64,000 nucleotides of DNA, from assembly GCA_963277665.1 (NCBI GenBank), contig OY728165.1:1754696772-1754760771 (forward strand), in the 5' to 3' direction. A model generated the notes under the pieces. It searched no databases. It saw nothing but the letters and a program-made list of their open reading frames with translations, and was not told where the DNA came from. A program made the translations under genes and the position numbers. This document shows positions 50,922 through 63,802 of the stretch, piece by piece (position 1 is the stretch's first letter; the number at the start of each line of letters is the position of its first letter). Source of the DNA: Viscum album (Eukaryota; Streptophyta; Magnoliopsida; Santalales; Viscaceae).

Positions 50922-53310
50922 ATGTCATATATCAAACTAATCTTAGAATAGAAGTTATATAGAGAATGGTTACTTGATCTGAATTTTTTTGCAAAGTATG
51001 ATTCTATTATATTCAAGAATATAAAGTTGATTGGATTGGAAAGTGATTTTCTTTCAAAACCAAAAGCTCAGGATTTCATTTATCTTGAATTATTAATAGA
51101 ATTCTAGTAGTCAGTAATTTTCTTCATGGATGAAGGGAGGAATATGTTTTCATTAAGGTCTTATGGAAATACATATTAACTTTCTTACCCCAAGGCTGCA
51201 AGTTTGCATGGTATTCATTATGAAGGGGAAGCTGAGTTCTACTCACATAAGCTACCTGATGTTCAAGTAAGATTTATTAAGGGAAAAAGGATAGACTTTT
51301 TATTTTATAGGTAAAGACATGGATAATTCATCAACTAATAAAAAATTATCGGATTCTTAAAGTGTGGTTTGAGGATTCAATATACCGAGAAATGAAGACA
51401 AGGATACTTTGGAGAAATGTGATATGTTTTTTCTAGATTTCATGATAATCATAAGGAAGATAAACCAGGTTAAGGAAATCTTGGTTATGATTGAGAACAT
51501 AAAGAATAAAAATTTAAAGGATCAGATTTTCATGTATCTAACTATTTTGTCAAAGATGATTGTTCGGTGTTTATAATCCTTTAAATTTACTTGAGGAACT
51601 ATGTCGGGGAATTGTAAGGTTATATTGTTGAGTGATGACACATTGAGAAGGATGAAATATGGCTCTTCCATAGAATCTGAAGAATTCTTTGACTTTCATA
51701 GAGAAGAAGTCAAATCTATTTCAATGAAACATGAGGTGTCTGAGACCTCATAAAAGGGTGGAAGGAATAGGAAGCTGAAGGAAGTTGAAGATAAGGAAAA
51801 AAAACCAATGGCGATGGAAACCCAATCCACACCACGGAAACCAATGAATAAAAAATCCTATCTTGATGAATTTGTTGCAAAGTAGAGAGAAGAGAAGAAA
51901 ATTGAAATGTATGGGAGCCTATGTTTGGCTTGGATACTACTGAAGTAAAATCATTGAGGGAGAAGTCAACTATAGAACATGACAAGTAAGTGATTAACAA
52001 GAAGCAGTAGAAGAAGAAGTTGTCTGAGGCTAAAATAGTGCAATCACATATGAAGGCTGCAGAGAAAGAAACCGAGAATATTCTAGTACTAGAATCATTT
52101 TTTTAGAATCATTACCCGATACTCTGGGAAAGAACTTTGTAACTCTGAAAAAATACTAATAAAAACTTTTTGATGAAAAATAAGTAGATTAAACAGAAGA
52201 AGGTAGTGGTGATACATAATATCTGATAAAGAATGTTGAGGAATTTCATGAGAATAAAGCGCTTCTGAAAAATTATCATTCCGAACCTCTCAAGCTGAAT
52301 CATCAAAGCTTGGTACTCATAGGAAGGATGAATGGAAGGATGAATGTGAAGTAGACAATCCATCTGATGAAGAAAGCATCAATAAATATTTTATTCACCT
52401 AGAGGATGTTCAGGCACAAGCCGAAAATGAAGAATTTGATGAGGAAAAAATCTTTCTACAATCTGATAGTGAACATGAATCTCATGATCAAGAGGAAGTC
52501 ATTTCGAAGGTTGATTAGGGAAAACAGGTATTCGTTCATACACCTACCAATACAGTAGTGAAGAATAATGATTTTGGTGCTTCATCATATAGAAAAGATA
52601 CAGATATCGAAAAAGAATCCTCACGATGAAAAATATCTGATTCAGAATCTTCCCTTATGGGACATGATTTTGTTGTCCAATCTTTGAAAAATATTTTTTG
52701 GGACTATACCATTATTTCCCAGTATAGACTCGAGATGTCATATTCTTCAACACACATTAAATAATAAATTAGATTCAGTATACACTGTGTTGGATAAGTG
52801 TGTCAAACTCGAGGTAGACATCAAAACATTTCTTATTAACAACAAAGCTCACAAAAGACCATGTAAACGGATGACAAGATGGTCAAGGAAGACAGATGAA
52901 GAGATAAGGATTCTTGATGAGTTCCAAGAATTTTTAAAAGATTAATTTGACACTGAAGATTTGGAGTTCAAGGATATCACAAATAGTTTTGAGGAAAATC
53001 TGTCTCCGGAACAGAATTCTTGGTTGTAAGAAGTGAATCATCAGAATGGGAAGTTATATTCAGATTCTCAGTGTTGGAAGAGTGAAAGAGATATTATAAT
53101 TGAACATGAGGAAAGCAATGAATAACATGAAGAAGATATATAGGGATAGAAAGAATTTTTTAAGGCTCAGGAAGAAGAAATCAAAGTATTTGAAAAGAAT
53201 ACAGATGATTAGGATCATCTTCTCAAACATGCAATGGAGGATCACAAGGAACTCAAGAAGCTCAATACCATAGAAAAAAAGTTTATGCCAGTGGATATTG
53301 AAGGATAATA
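50922..53310 (+). pseudogene. Decayed extra coding region in Sirevirus env-like position
   Basis: Between pol and the 3' LTR. From the ATG at 50922 a decayed frame reads MSYIKLILE, then EWLLDLNFFAKYDS, KLIGLESDFLSKPKAQDF, FFMDEGRNMFSLRSYG and HYEGEAEFYSHKLP, with stops in between. Further on are lysine- and glutamate-rich segments in other frames (KPMNKKSYLDEFVAK near 51850, EEVISKVD near 52490). One of the longest clean stretches is about 52755-52945 (LNNKLDSVYTVLDKCVKLEV to LDEFQEFLKD), predicted coiled-coil-like by its heptad leucines. I do not recognise the protein. Sireviruses often carry an env-like ORF here; homology to it is not shown. A captured host fragment is the alternative. The antisense ORFs 51716-52000, 52112-52363 and 53060-53245 are shadows. 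Confidence 0.55.
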
Positions 53311-53468
53311 TTTTTCAATTCCGATATTTTTTTGTATTCCTTCCATGTACAAATTTTTCCAATCGTAATGAAATTTTCAGTTTCTATTCGTATATTTTGT
53401 TGTCTAGTACTAATATTTCAGGTACCATATCTTCATTTCCATTCCCTTTAATCCTTTTTGAAAATCAA

Positions 53469-53772
53469 AACGGGGGAGAAAGAAATAGATAATAATATGT
53501 AAATAAGATAATTCCTAACTATGGGGGAGTTCATCTAAGTGGGAGTTCTTGTACTAGAATATTTTTGTATGCAATAAAATGCTAATCCTCAAATCCGGAA
53601 ATCATGAATACAATCCTTAATGTTTCCAAATCATAAGGCGGATATTGTCATATTATTCATTGCCCATGTGTTAATGGAGATATATATTATTATTAATGTC
53701 TAGAAGAATATTTTCTATGTCCTTATATTCATTATAATAAGGATATTTGTTCATTCCAAGAATGGGGAGATA
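53469..53772 (+). other. Sirevirus 3' untranslated stretch with repeated purine tracts
   Basis: CGGGGGAGAAAG (53471), ATGGGGGAGTTC (53521) and AATGGGGAGA (53761), the last abutting the 3' LTR start. The spacing and repetition match the multi-tract layout in the young copia copies. Confidence 0.65.
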
Positions 53773-55350
53773 TTTGAGTCAATAAATATTCCTTACGACT
53801 TTTCCATTCCTTTATTTTTTTGAAAATCACACACACTCTATCTTATGGAAAATTTATTTTCACTTTTGTTTTATCTTAATAAGGATAAATTTCATTCACT
53901 AAGGAAATTTATCCTTACAATGTTTTTCATTGTTATTATTTTATTCTAACCCATTTTATGTCTATGTATAAAATTCTCTTTTGAAAACAAAACCTCAGAA
54001 TCTTATAAATATGTAGGTATAGATCACTCAGGTTTCAGTTTCGAACATTCTATGTTCGGACTCTGAATTCTCATGAATTTAGAATCTGAAATTTCTTGAA
54101 TTCAGACTCTTAATTCTTATCAATTTAGACTCTGAATTCTTCTGAATTGAAACTCCTAATTATTAAAAATTCAGACTCTAAATTCTCACAAATTCAAACT
54201 CCGACTTCTATGAATTTAGATTCTCATTTTTCTATGTCCAGACTCTAAATTTTTCTAAATCAGGACTCAGAATTTCATTGAAATTAATACTCCGGAATTC
54301 TATAGAATCATGATCTAAATTCATTTAAAAACAGAATATGAATATTCAGGTATTATAAACACTGAATGGTTTTTTGGTTAGACTCTGAACTTTTATCTTC
54401 CCTACACTCTGAATAATTGATTTTGGTCAAGAAAACATATTTTTTATTACTCATGTTTTGTTTAAAAAACAAAGGCGTGCAATCAGTTTCTAACTAACCA
54501 TTATTTGAGTGACATGTCTACAGGTCCCTCTAAAATTCAAGGAAAAATATGACCATTGGAGGAGGGAGCCAAATGTTGAGTTTGTGCCTATAAATATAAG
54601 CTCATATGAAAGAGCTCATAACACACACAATTGAAAACTGAGGTTGATCAATCTAGAGATTACATGCTCCTGATGTGATATCTATAGAGAGAGAGACTTT
54701 ATTACTTTGTGCGTACTGAACATCTTGTTTGAAATGGCTTCATGCAACTCCAAATGTTGCAGAGTACATTAAAGGTCTTACGTGGATAGGGAGATAGATG
54801 TTCCAACTTCCTTGAAGTTCGAGGTCCTGCAAGGATAGCACGATAGAATCTGATCATCATATCGAGGTATTACCCTTGTGTTGGTAAGAGAGACATTCAT
54901 GAAATTATAAATCAAGGGACCATTATCCAAGGTTTTTGGATACCCTTATCTTTGGGTTAAAAGATTTACTACTTGTTACTTGGTTTTTTTCAAGTTTTCT
55001 GATGCATTATGGTTGTTGTGGAATCTATAACTATCTTATACATTCTAATATTTGTATACTATAATAAAGTAAGATTCTATACGCTTTAAGGTAGAATATT
55101 TGATCTCATAATCATTTGTTAAGTTTCATTTCCAGAGAAACATTTCCAGAATTACATTCTCAGAATCACATTTCGAGAATCAAGCAAGTCTGTATAACTA
55201 AGAGGTCTTGGGAATTTACCTTGTTTAACTTTGTTGAACATTACCATCTTTAAAATTTCCAATTTTTATAAAGTATACAATTCACCCCCTTACATATTGA
55301 GAATCTACCTCATTATTTTGATAATTCAATTAGTTTCATTTCAATCCTAT
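53773..55350 (+). repeat. Sirevirus 3' LTR
   Basis: Aligns with 28046-29605. TATA box TATAAATA at 54004-54011; GACTCTGAATTC-type array at about 54045-54330, older-looking than that of the 5' LTR. It ends where the gypsy LTR3 sequence resumes, after the candidate AATTT duplication. Confidence 0.8.
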
Positions 55351-57825
55351 AATTTACCCAAAATAAGTAAAATTTATATCCTCTTAATATTTAAACTTTT
55401 ATTACCACAATTAAAATTAAAAGAAAATAAATAATGCTAGGACAAAAAGATAAGATATAGATTAAAATAAATGCATGTAAAAAAAGTAATTGATGAGAGG
55501 ATTTAGAACCATAATCATCTTATTTTATACATAACTCAATTTTGAGTAATTTGGATTTATAAAATAGTTTATATTAATGTAATATTTTAATAGTTTACAA
55601 GGGGACCCATATGCTCTCATATAAAAAGGTGCCCACTTCCCTCTAATACCCACACAAAAAGAATAAAACCTTCGGCCAAGATCCTCCCACGTCCTTCCTA
55701 AAGTCCCACACCAAATTTTCCAGGTATTTTTTAGGTATAGTACCCTCTTTATATGTGTTAATGTGTTATTCAATAGTGATCAGCTGATGAATAGGTACCA
55801 TTTTCATTATTTAAGATAAATTTATTTCATCTTCCACTTCCTTCATCCCTCAAAAAAATCAGATTTGATAATAAATCTAGTATACCCAATATATTGACAT
55901 GTTATTATGTTAATATCATCCCCTAAGACCATCTCAAATTCCATAATATGGGAACAAAATTAATTGTTCATGCGTACGTGTGAACTATCACCTCACATAC
56001 AGATCTATTTTGTTTTTCGCAACATTCTCTCATGAATGGTTATAATAAATGAATTAATTTTCATATGTTATATTCATGAATTATTAATCATTATATTATA
56101 ATAACATATGAATCACATTCACACATTCCATGAGAAAAAAAATGATAACATCGTTCGTGGGTATATGTGAACTATCTCCACCATGAAGCGATGTGACCCA
56201 TTTTAAGTCATTATATCAATTATATGATATAACTAAATATATTATTATCTATATATAAATGACTAATATGATATTAAATATGTTATTATTATTATAAGAA
56301 GATATAATAATACTTACATTCTTTCCATAATTATCAATGACAAATGGAAAAATTTACTCATCTGTACATATGACTTAACGTCACCATGATTATAACGTTG
56401 TTCATTTTTATATCCACAGTTAAAGGCTTGATTTAATAAAATAATTTATGTATAAATATTATAATAATTTGATGAATATTTTATGAATATTATAGACTTT
56501 TTACCAAGTGGACTAATGACATCAAAACCATGTTCAGTTTGGACTCAATTACAAAATATCGACAAAACATCAGATATGAACTCAAATAATTATGTAAATT
56601 TTATTACATTGTAACAAGTGATATAAAAGAAATAATAAACATGAAATAGGTTTACAATATTGTTCAAATTAATATATGTTTATCATCTAGGAATATAATG
56701 ATTTTATGTGATGAGTTAGAATCGCGGTAAGGGACTTAGTCACAATCTTCATTCATTCAACCATATTTTGATAATATAAACCACTTCCTACTATACAGTG
56801 TATAATCAAACATTTTGACTTTTATTTTCATTCAGAAGTTTTTAAATGGATTCATTTTTATATGATGTGTTCTACTAAAAAACAAATGTAAATGTTTTAA
56901 TCTATGTGATGATTATGACTTTTTTCGCCGATATGACCATTATTTGATATTTGGATTCCTATATAAGATTTAATATTTTAAAAAAGAAAATAAATAACAT
57001 ATTTTATATTCAGGTATTTTTAATTACTCTTTTTAGAATGGACTAATTTGGTCAATATATATAAATGATTTTTTTTATTGTCATGTGGAAATTTTATTTT
57101 TCATTATGATTCTTAATGTGTTTTGATTATGTTTTTTGTTCATGGAAATTTGTTTATGTATATAGGTGGTTCTTTAGTAAACCTAGGTTTGTTGAGCCTG
57201 TGATAGCTCTCCAATTAATTGGGTAAAAAATAAGGTTTATCCGAATAGATTCGGTGAATATTGTATGATGGCTATTCAAAATGTAACCATGATGGTTTCA
57301 CCCAATGTAGTTGTGAATGCAATAATGTAAGTATGGTAAAAATTCCAACTGTTATCATTATGATTTATGATTGATAAGAATTTTTTTTAAACATATGATT
57401 TCATAAGGTATGATAATGAGCTAATGATATGTGGGAGAAATATATTATTTTTATAAAAAGGATTCACGAATTTTAAATATTCATGGATTAACGGTTTCAT
57501 TCTTTAATTTATAACCGAAACTAAGATTTTTTATGACCATTAACAATTTTTGAAAATATTTCCCTAGGTTATAAGGATGTGTATGATAAATTAAGAAGTC
57601 AAGATGAATATTGTGATTATATTTTTCTAGAAAATAAATCATGTTTTATCATGAAGTGCTTTATTTTTCAAAATTTAAAGTGCATAGAATTGTACAATTT
57701 TTAATATTTTATTATTATGTAATAGTTATAGAATAATTATGTAAAAATATATACCTAAAAAGATCCTCAATGTTATTTCGCGACATAACTGAATATTATG
57801 CCATTTTCAAGGATGGTTCCTTATA
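55351..57825 (+). repeat. Gypsy LTR3, right part
   Basis: Continues LTR3 after the Sirevirus. It includes the best TATA box of the family, the motif pair GTGTGAACTATCACCTC (55979-55995) and ATGTGAACTATCTCCACC (56165-56182), and the conserved stretch CCATGTTCAGTTTGGACTC near 56530. It ends CTTATA near 57825. A small antisense ORF at 55525-55773 lies over the promoter and is chance. Confidence 0.75.
55620..55629 (+). promoter_or_regulatory. TATA box of gypsy LTR3
   Basis: TATAAAAAGG, 1.86 kb into LTR3 with the Sirevirus removed, followed by a CT-rich stretch. The distance from the LTR start equals that of the decayed box in LTR1. Confidence 0.6.
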
Positions 57826-60800
57826 ATGTTATTCTTTAATCATGGTTGATTTCCCATAAGATTCATGGTTAGGAAATTATTTTCATTTAATAACATTAAA
57901 TTTTAGTCGATTCGTAACATATACATTTCATATTTTTCTCATTTAATGCATAATTTTATTATGTTTTCGCTTTTTACCATTTCATATATTCATTTTTGGA
58001 TTTTTAGATATCAAAAATTGTAATTTTTTAGGTAGTAAGAATGGTTGGTAGAAGATAAAAATGAGGTATGTTCACTATAATGTTTTGATTTGGTGTCTCG
58101 TCTTGCAGCCTTTTGAGGTTCTTCCTGTGTTAAGTAATAATATTTTCATAGAATACATTTGGACTCCTCATGTGGTCATTCCATCCATTCTCAACATTAC
58201 TACAAGTAGTTAGTTGGTAACCACTTGACAATCCTTCATAATGGATTCTAGAAAACAATGAAATTAGAAAAGTGAAAATAAATAAATTCGTAAAATCATA
58301 AATATATTTCAAAAATATATTTTTATGAATATGTCATTTAAAAAATTTAATTCCTCAAATAACGATCAAAATTGAAATATGGAAGTAATGTATTAATATA
58401 ATTCATGTAATCAAAAAATTTAAAAAAATGACAAAAATAAAGTTTCTTGATTTAATATTAATTGAAAATTCTCATCATGAAAAATTTATTAAAAAAATAA
58501 TTAAATATATTTATACTCATTATGAAATTCAATAAATTACAAAAACATTGATCTTTTTTGATGTTTTCATAGAATTCACATGAATTCACATTTTGAGATT
58601 AAAAACATTTATTCCCTAAAAAACAATGATGAAACGTACTGAAAAATAGAGGCATATAAAACTCTTACATACATAAAATGTTTCTTATCCTCAAGAAATT
58701 AATGATTTTAATTTTTCATAGGAACACAAGATTCCATAAATCATACCCGGATAAAATATTTTGAAATTTTTCATTACATAGTAATATTAATTTGGAAAGT
58801 ATTAAATTAATATTTACAAAACGCATTCCTATATTCAAATACACTCATAAAAAATCAATGATGTATAAATACATTCATAAAAAAATATTTATTCTCTTAT
58901 ATGAGAACCACTAACTAACCTATAAGAACTCAAATTGATGTTTTAGTTTATTATATTGGAGAGAAATGTTTTTTAAGTCGATTTAAAACTACAACCATAA
59001 TGAAATAATGTTATCCCTCTTCCCAAAGATCCTAAAAAAGTATTCATTTTCTCCATTTATTGATAAACATAAAATCATTCTCTTATATGAAAATTTCTAC
59101 AATCTTTTTTTGGGTTAAATACCCCCCCTAAAGAATTTATTTTAAATAGAAATTAAATTTAATATAATTTTCATAGAAATTAGTTTTTTTATGAATTATT
59201 TTATTTACAAATATTTTCTATTTCCACACACATAAAAAATTCATAATGTCCCATTCATTTACTATGTGATCCTAGTTGAAAATATTAATACAACTTCAAC
59301 TAATTTGTATGACTATATTTTGATTTAGATCTTTATGATTTTTTCGAAAGTTTTAGACTCCTATTTCCAAGTTCACACATATAGATTATCAAGTTCTTAT
59401 TAAAATTACAAAAAAATCTACAACATCAAACTCTCCTACCATGTTCCTAAACATGATTTTAAAAAAATAGCGGGAAACCTCACTCAAAAATCATAAAATT
59501 CTAGTAACATTAAATCCATTGTAATCCACTATTACTAAAATGTAATTATGCACTCTTCAGGAGGTTTTTTTGAAGAAAATTGTTCAATGACCCAGAAAAA
59601 TGTAAAAAAATATTAAACTTTTATGGGATTTTTTATTTCTTTAATTAATTAATGAGTAGTTACAAATGATAAATTCCCTTTTCCCCTAAAAATAAATCCC
59701 ACCATTATACGAAATATTTAATCCTAATGAGAATAAAATTAATGAAATGTTTTCATATTTATTTTTCATTCAGTGTATTTAATAATATTCTAAGTGTTAT
59801 ATGAATATTCACAGAATGATTACATAGAAATCCAGGTTTTCCTTAATAGATTTATAAAATTATATGAATATTATTTTATGAATTTATAAAAAAACTTATT
59901 TACTAATAAAATATCATGATGAAAAATAATATTCTTCAATAAAAATAGATTCAATGGAATTTTCTGAGTGTCTATTGTTTAAAAATTTGGTTAATAATGA
60001 TTTTCAATACATTGGAGATTAGAAAGATACACTCTCATTAAAGGAATCAAATTATATTATATTTTCTCTATGAAACATGTGGGATTCACCCACATTTAGT
60101 TCATAGTATAAAGAAGCAAAAATATTGGAATGAATCGATTTGAAAAAAATCTCTATAAATAGTATAATTCTAAATTATATTTCCTCCCAAAATATTGTCG
60201 CTTTTCTATAATTGAGTGTTCCCTATGGTTAGTATGTTTTTAAATATAATTAATTGATATAAATAATAATGATAGTAAATCATTAAATATATTTAATGTA
60301 AAATTAAACCACAATTTGAGTTATGAATAATTTAAAAAAAATTACAAAAAGAAATATCCTTTTATTATAGAGAATGCGGGACATTTCATGGGGGAAGATC
60401 CCTTTGTAAATTTTGTTGACCTGTTGTACAACCAAGTAAGTCAAATGGCTAGTTCAACACCTTTATAATTTTCTCATGATGGTAGCTTCATTTCAACATG
60501 TGATTACTTTGTTATCATTTTCCACCCATGACACGATGACTCAATATACCATGTTAATATCTATTTAATGGCCCATTGAGGACATGTTTCGATGGATATG
60601 TATGGTTTCATTGTGATTTCATGGAGTATTATTTATACTATATTTCATGGGAATGAAGAAACACTATATACGTTATATTTATTAAATAAATTATATTCAA
60701 AGATATTAACCAAAAGAAATAATGGGTTATGTTCTATGATGCACTAATTTTATAGTCATTATTTTGACATGTGGATGGATTAGATTTCAAGAAAGTAGAT

Positions 60801-62253
60801 GGTATGAAATCCAATTGACTAACCCAAAAATTTTGTTTCATTCTATTAAATATAAGTATAAATTATATATATTCTTATCCAACCATCACTATAGAACCAT
60901 TTCAATGAAAATTTTTAATGAATAGCGAACCATACCATAAAACATATGTTTTCATAGAAAACGTTCATACTAAAATTAACCAACATGACATTTTGAACAA
61001 CATTGATGTCCTTAGTAATTATTATTTACTAATGAATGTCTTATATTTTAATTTTGTAAATATGGTCTATCTCATATGACTCCCTTATAATTTCCTCAAT
61101 ATTATTCTTCTCTAGTAACCTTCTATCAAACAAAATATAAAATCACTGAAAAATGCCTTAGTATCCCATTAATAATTTTCATCCAACTCAATGGAAAAGT
61201 TTTATGTTTGTTAAATATAATATTATAGAGATACATACATATTTGTATTTTGTATGAATTCATGTAGGAAAAAAACCATCTTCTAGTTTTATAGAAAAAT
61301 AATTTATAGATTTAAAAATAAAATAGAGTAAATTTATTGATCTTTCTATTATAATCATCGGCTTCACCACTAATCATTTCCTTATATTTGTTTCCAGTTC
61401 TATATAAATAACCATATTTTTTCATTAAGTATTTGGAACTAGAAATTCATTAAATGAGTTATATTTTCAGCAATGAATTCTTTATGCTCTCAAAATCATA
61501 AAAAAACTCATCATGATTAAATTAAAAAAACTATAGAAATTTTTTTTAGAATTAAAACATCATCAAAACACTTTGAAACATATTATACAACCATTATAAT
61601 ATATGAATTTATATATAATGATTTAAATTTTCAAATAATTCCTAATATCAACTCATAAAATATTTAATAATCTAAAATAAAATTTTATAGAAGATTCTAT
61701 GTTCATTATACATTTCCCAACACTTGAAGCTTTTTATAAAAAAATACACCATGCATCACAAAATTTTTGTAAATTAGAAACTAGATTGAAAACATTTATG
61801 GACAATCCACTCACCACATAGTTTCATCCCCAAGGTGATGAGTGAAAATTATGATGAATAAGAATCATTTCCTTCCCATTATCGCATATACATAGAATAT
61901 TATTACAACATTATATAAGGATAAAAGATTAAACCCAAATATAATATTTCAAAAGAGAAATAAATATATTCCTTTAGCTATATGAAAATTACATTAGTAT
62001 TACCACTTATTAAACTAAGTCAATATGATATATAATCCATGTATATTTCCTCAGAAATGTAGTAAATAATTATTCTTTTGGAATAAAATAATTGATATCT
62101 CTGGGATCATCATCACCGTTGATGAGTAACATGGAATGGTGGTCCACAACCACTTTTTCAATCAAATTATTATCATTTATTTCAGAGTAAATTTTCTAAA
62201 AATTAAGTCTACTGGTCTTAGAAATTTTTTTGTATTCATTATTTGAATAAAAA
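57826..62253. other. AT-rich stretch, 4.4 kb, nothing recognised
   Basis: No ORF above about 60 codons, no retrotransposon motif and no RNA gene found. It carries small scattered direct repeats, such as ATTCTCTTATATGA at 58890 and 59078. I compared it by eye with the gypsy and LARD LTRs and saw no convincing alignment. It could be old intergenic repeat DNA. Confidence 0.5.
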
Positions 62254-63049
62254 TGTCACGTACCATCCTCCGGGCCCGTGCCATGACTACCCCAAGCCCG
62301 CCTTCCATAGGCTAGGGGCAGGCAACTAGCACCAAAGGCGTAAATCACTAAGCATGGAAGGAATTGACTTTATAAAAGTATACAAACACAACAGAGTATT
62401 CAATAGGAAGTAAAACCTATGTAATAATGTATAAAAAAGAAAGGGATGAAAGGAAATGGGACAGAAATATAGGCCCAACAGTAAGTACAATACAACTGAA
62501 AAGCTAGTACGATTGCAGTAAAGTAAAACAACAAATACTGAATCGTCATCTAGGAATCCCACATGAAGGGTGGGTACAGATGGCCTCCTCAGCACCTCAG
62601 TTTTGTCTGCATTCTCCATTTATGTCTCGCCATGTTTTCCACCTTTGGGTACCATCCATCTCTACAAGTCTCTACCTCGATCTGTGTTGTCTGTCGTCTG
62701 CATCCATCACAATGTAGTGCGGGCATATCCCACACATGGGTGAGTATACGATACTCAGTAGGGACACAGAGACCCCGAAGCTCTCCAAGAATCCATGAGG
62801 GATAAACCACATAATAAAGACATGATCATGAAGTTTAAAACAACTGTACTTAGGTATATTCCCATACATATACCCAAGTTATCAATCATAGTTTGTCTCA
62901 AACTCTCGAGCCCAAGCACAACCCAGTCCACACAGGAATGTAAGTCAATCACATTATTGATAATGATTGAAATTCATGACTCAGATCACAATGGTATACA
63001 TCTTTCCTATAGAGATAGAGATGATCATATGTATTCCCTGATTCATCTA

Positions 63050-63300
63050 TGATGTCGGACCCACACAGGATACAAGACCAGCTAAGCCATCGGACCCACA
63101 CAAGATACAATACAAGCTACTCTGTCAGACTCACACATGATACAAGTACGGAGGTCAAACTGTTGGACCCACACAAGATACAAGAACAATTGTCATCACT
63201 GTAAACTTCTAGACCCACAAAAGATACATGAACAATAGTTATCGCTGTCGAACCCACAAAGGATTTTATTACAGTAGTCATCACAGTCGCAGCCATCACT
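63050..63300 (+). repeat. Tandem array of GGACCCACACAAGATACAA-type units
   Basis: About six units of 35-43 bp, starting near 63055, 63091, 63124, 63161, 63206 and 63247. Each begins TCGGACCCACA or close to it, followed by an AAGATACAA-type core. Confidence 0.75.
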
Positions 63301-63559
63301 AGGGTTCTCGCACATAGCACGCTCAATTCCGTAAGGGTCCTCCCCTCGAGGAAATGGGTCGATACATCAACTATAATTTTGTCTAGATTTTATGTATCCT
63401 AATTTTCTATCTCATCAAAAGAAACCCAGCGTGACAGATGGCGCGTCAATCAAATTCCCAGTCTGAGTGTTATTGGGTTTTCGGTTCTGGGGGCCCGATT
63501 GAAATTACGCTCATTCCAAACCCGACCATCTTCCAATGTTGTCCAAAACTCACGTAGAG

Positions 63560-63570
63560 TATAAAAAAGG
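63560..63570 (+). promoter_or_regulatory. TATA-like box in the putative LTR
   Basis: TATAAAAAAGG followed by ACTGCCTCCTCTC, close in layout to the gypsy LTR3 promoter (TATAAAAAGG then a CT-rich stretch). Confidence 0.35.
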
Positions 63571-63802
63571 ACTGCCTCCTCTCAAGGTTCCCATTGACTC
63601 ATACGGAGCATTGATCGGATGCACGATCAAGAAGTTATTCGCATTTATGCGAAACGGGACCGACCCTTAAAGCCCAGTCGGCTGACGGGTCGGCCCGTCC
63701 TGGCTCGGCGGGTTCGACCGTGCTGAGGGGTCATCCTGGACCGGGGGGGAAATGACCGGCCTGCAGCTGGCCTCGGGTCGGCAAGCTAGTCGAGATGTGC
63801 GT

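Larger units (their letters stand above)
28046..55350 (+). mobile_element. Decayed Sirevirus-type Ty1/copia element (interrupted)
   Basis: 5' LTR 28046-29605, gag, PR, integrase and RT to 34186, then a minus-strand copia array, then RNase H from 49470, an env-like-position region, and the 3' LTR 53773-55350. Candidate target duplication AATTT at 28041-28045 and 55351-55355. Integrase (FGPTQTRRIGGKYFVYF) and RT (YVDDIMFGST) match the Sirevirus lineage, as do repeated GGGGGAG tracts near the 3' LTR and extra sequence after pol, both known traits of Sireviruses. Without the insertion it would be about 12 kb. All frames carry stops; it is inactive. Confidence 0.8.
1385..57825 (+). mobile_element. 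Decayed Ty3/gypsy (Tekay/Del-like) double element: LTR-internal-LTR-internal-LTR
   Basis: This is the outermost layer of the nest. Three LTR copies and two internal regions lie in the same orientation. With later insertions removed, the order is LTR1 (1385-5130), internal 1 (5131-8977), LTR2 (8978-12196 joined to 22071-22606), internal 2 (22607-26457) and LTR3 (26458-28045 joined to 55351-57825). LTR1 and LTR2 are each about 3.75 kb and the internals differ by only a few bases in length. Each internal starts with a decayed initiator-tRNA-Met primer site and ends with a purine tract. Residual Gag, RT, RNase H, integrase and chromodomain-like tail fit a chromovirus; very long LTRs fit the Tekay/Del clade. 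No convincing outer target duplication was found. The clade assignment is inference; the tandem order is seen directly. Confidence 0.75.

Noticed and set aside
1380..57830. Outer target duplication of the gypsy double element (TTTTT at 1380-1384 against ATGTT at 57826-57830)
   Set aside because: Only three of five bases match in AT-rich DNA and the ends are uncertain by a few bases; no claim made.
62326..62619. 97-codon minus ORF and neighbouring overlapping ORFs on both strands near 62.3-63.1 kb
   Set aside because: Mutually overlapping, no recognisable domain or splice pattern, within a likely LTR.
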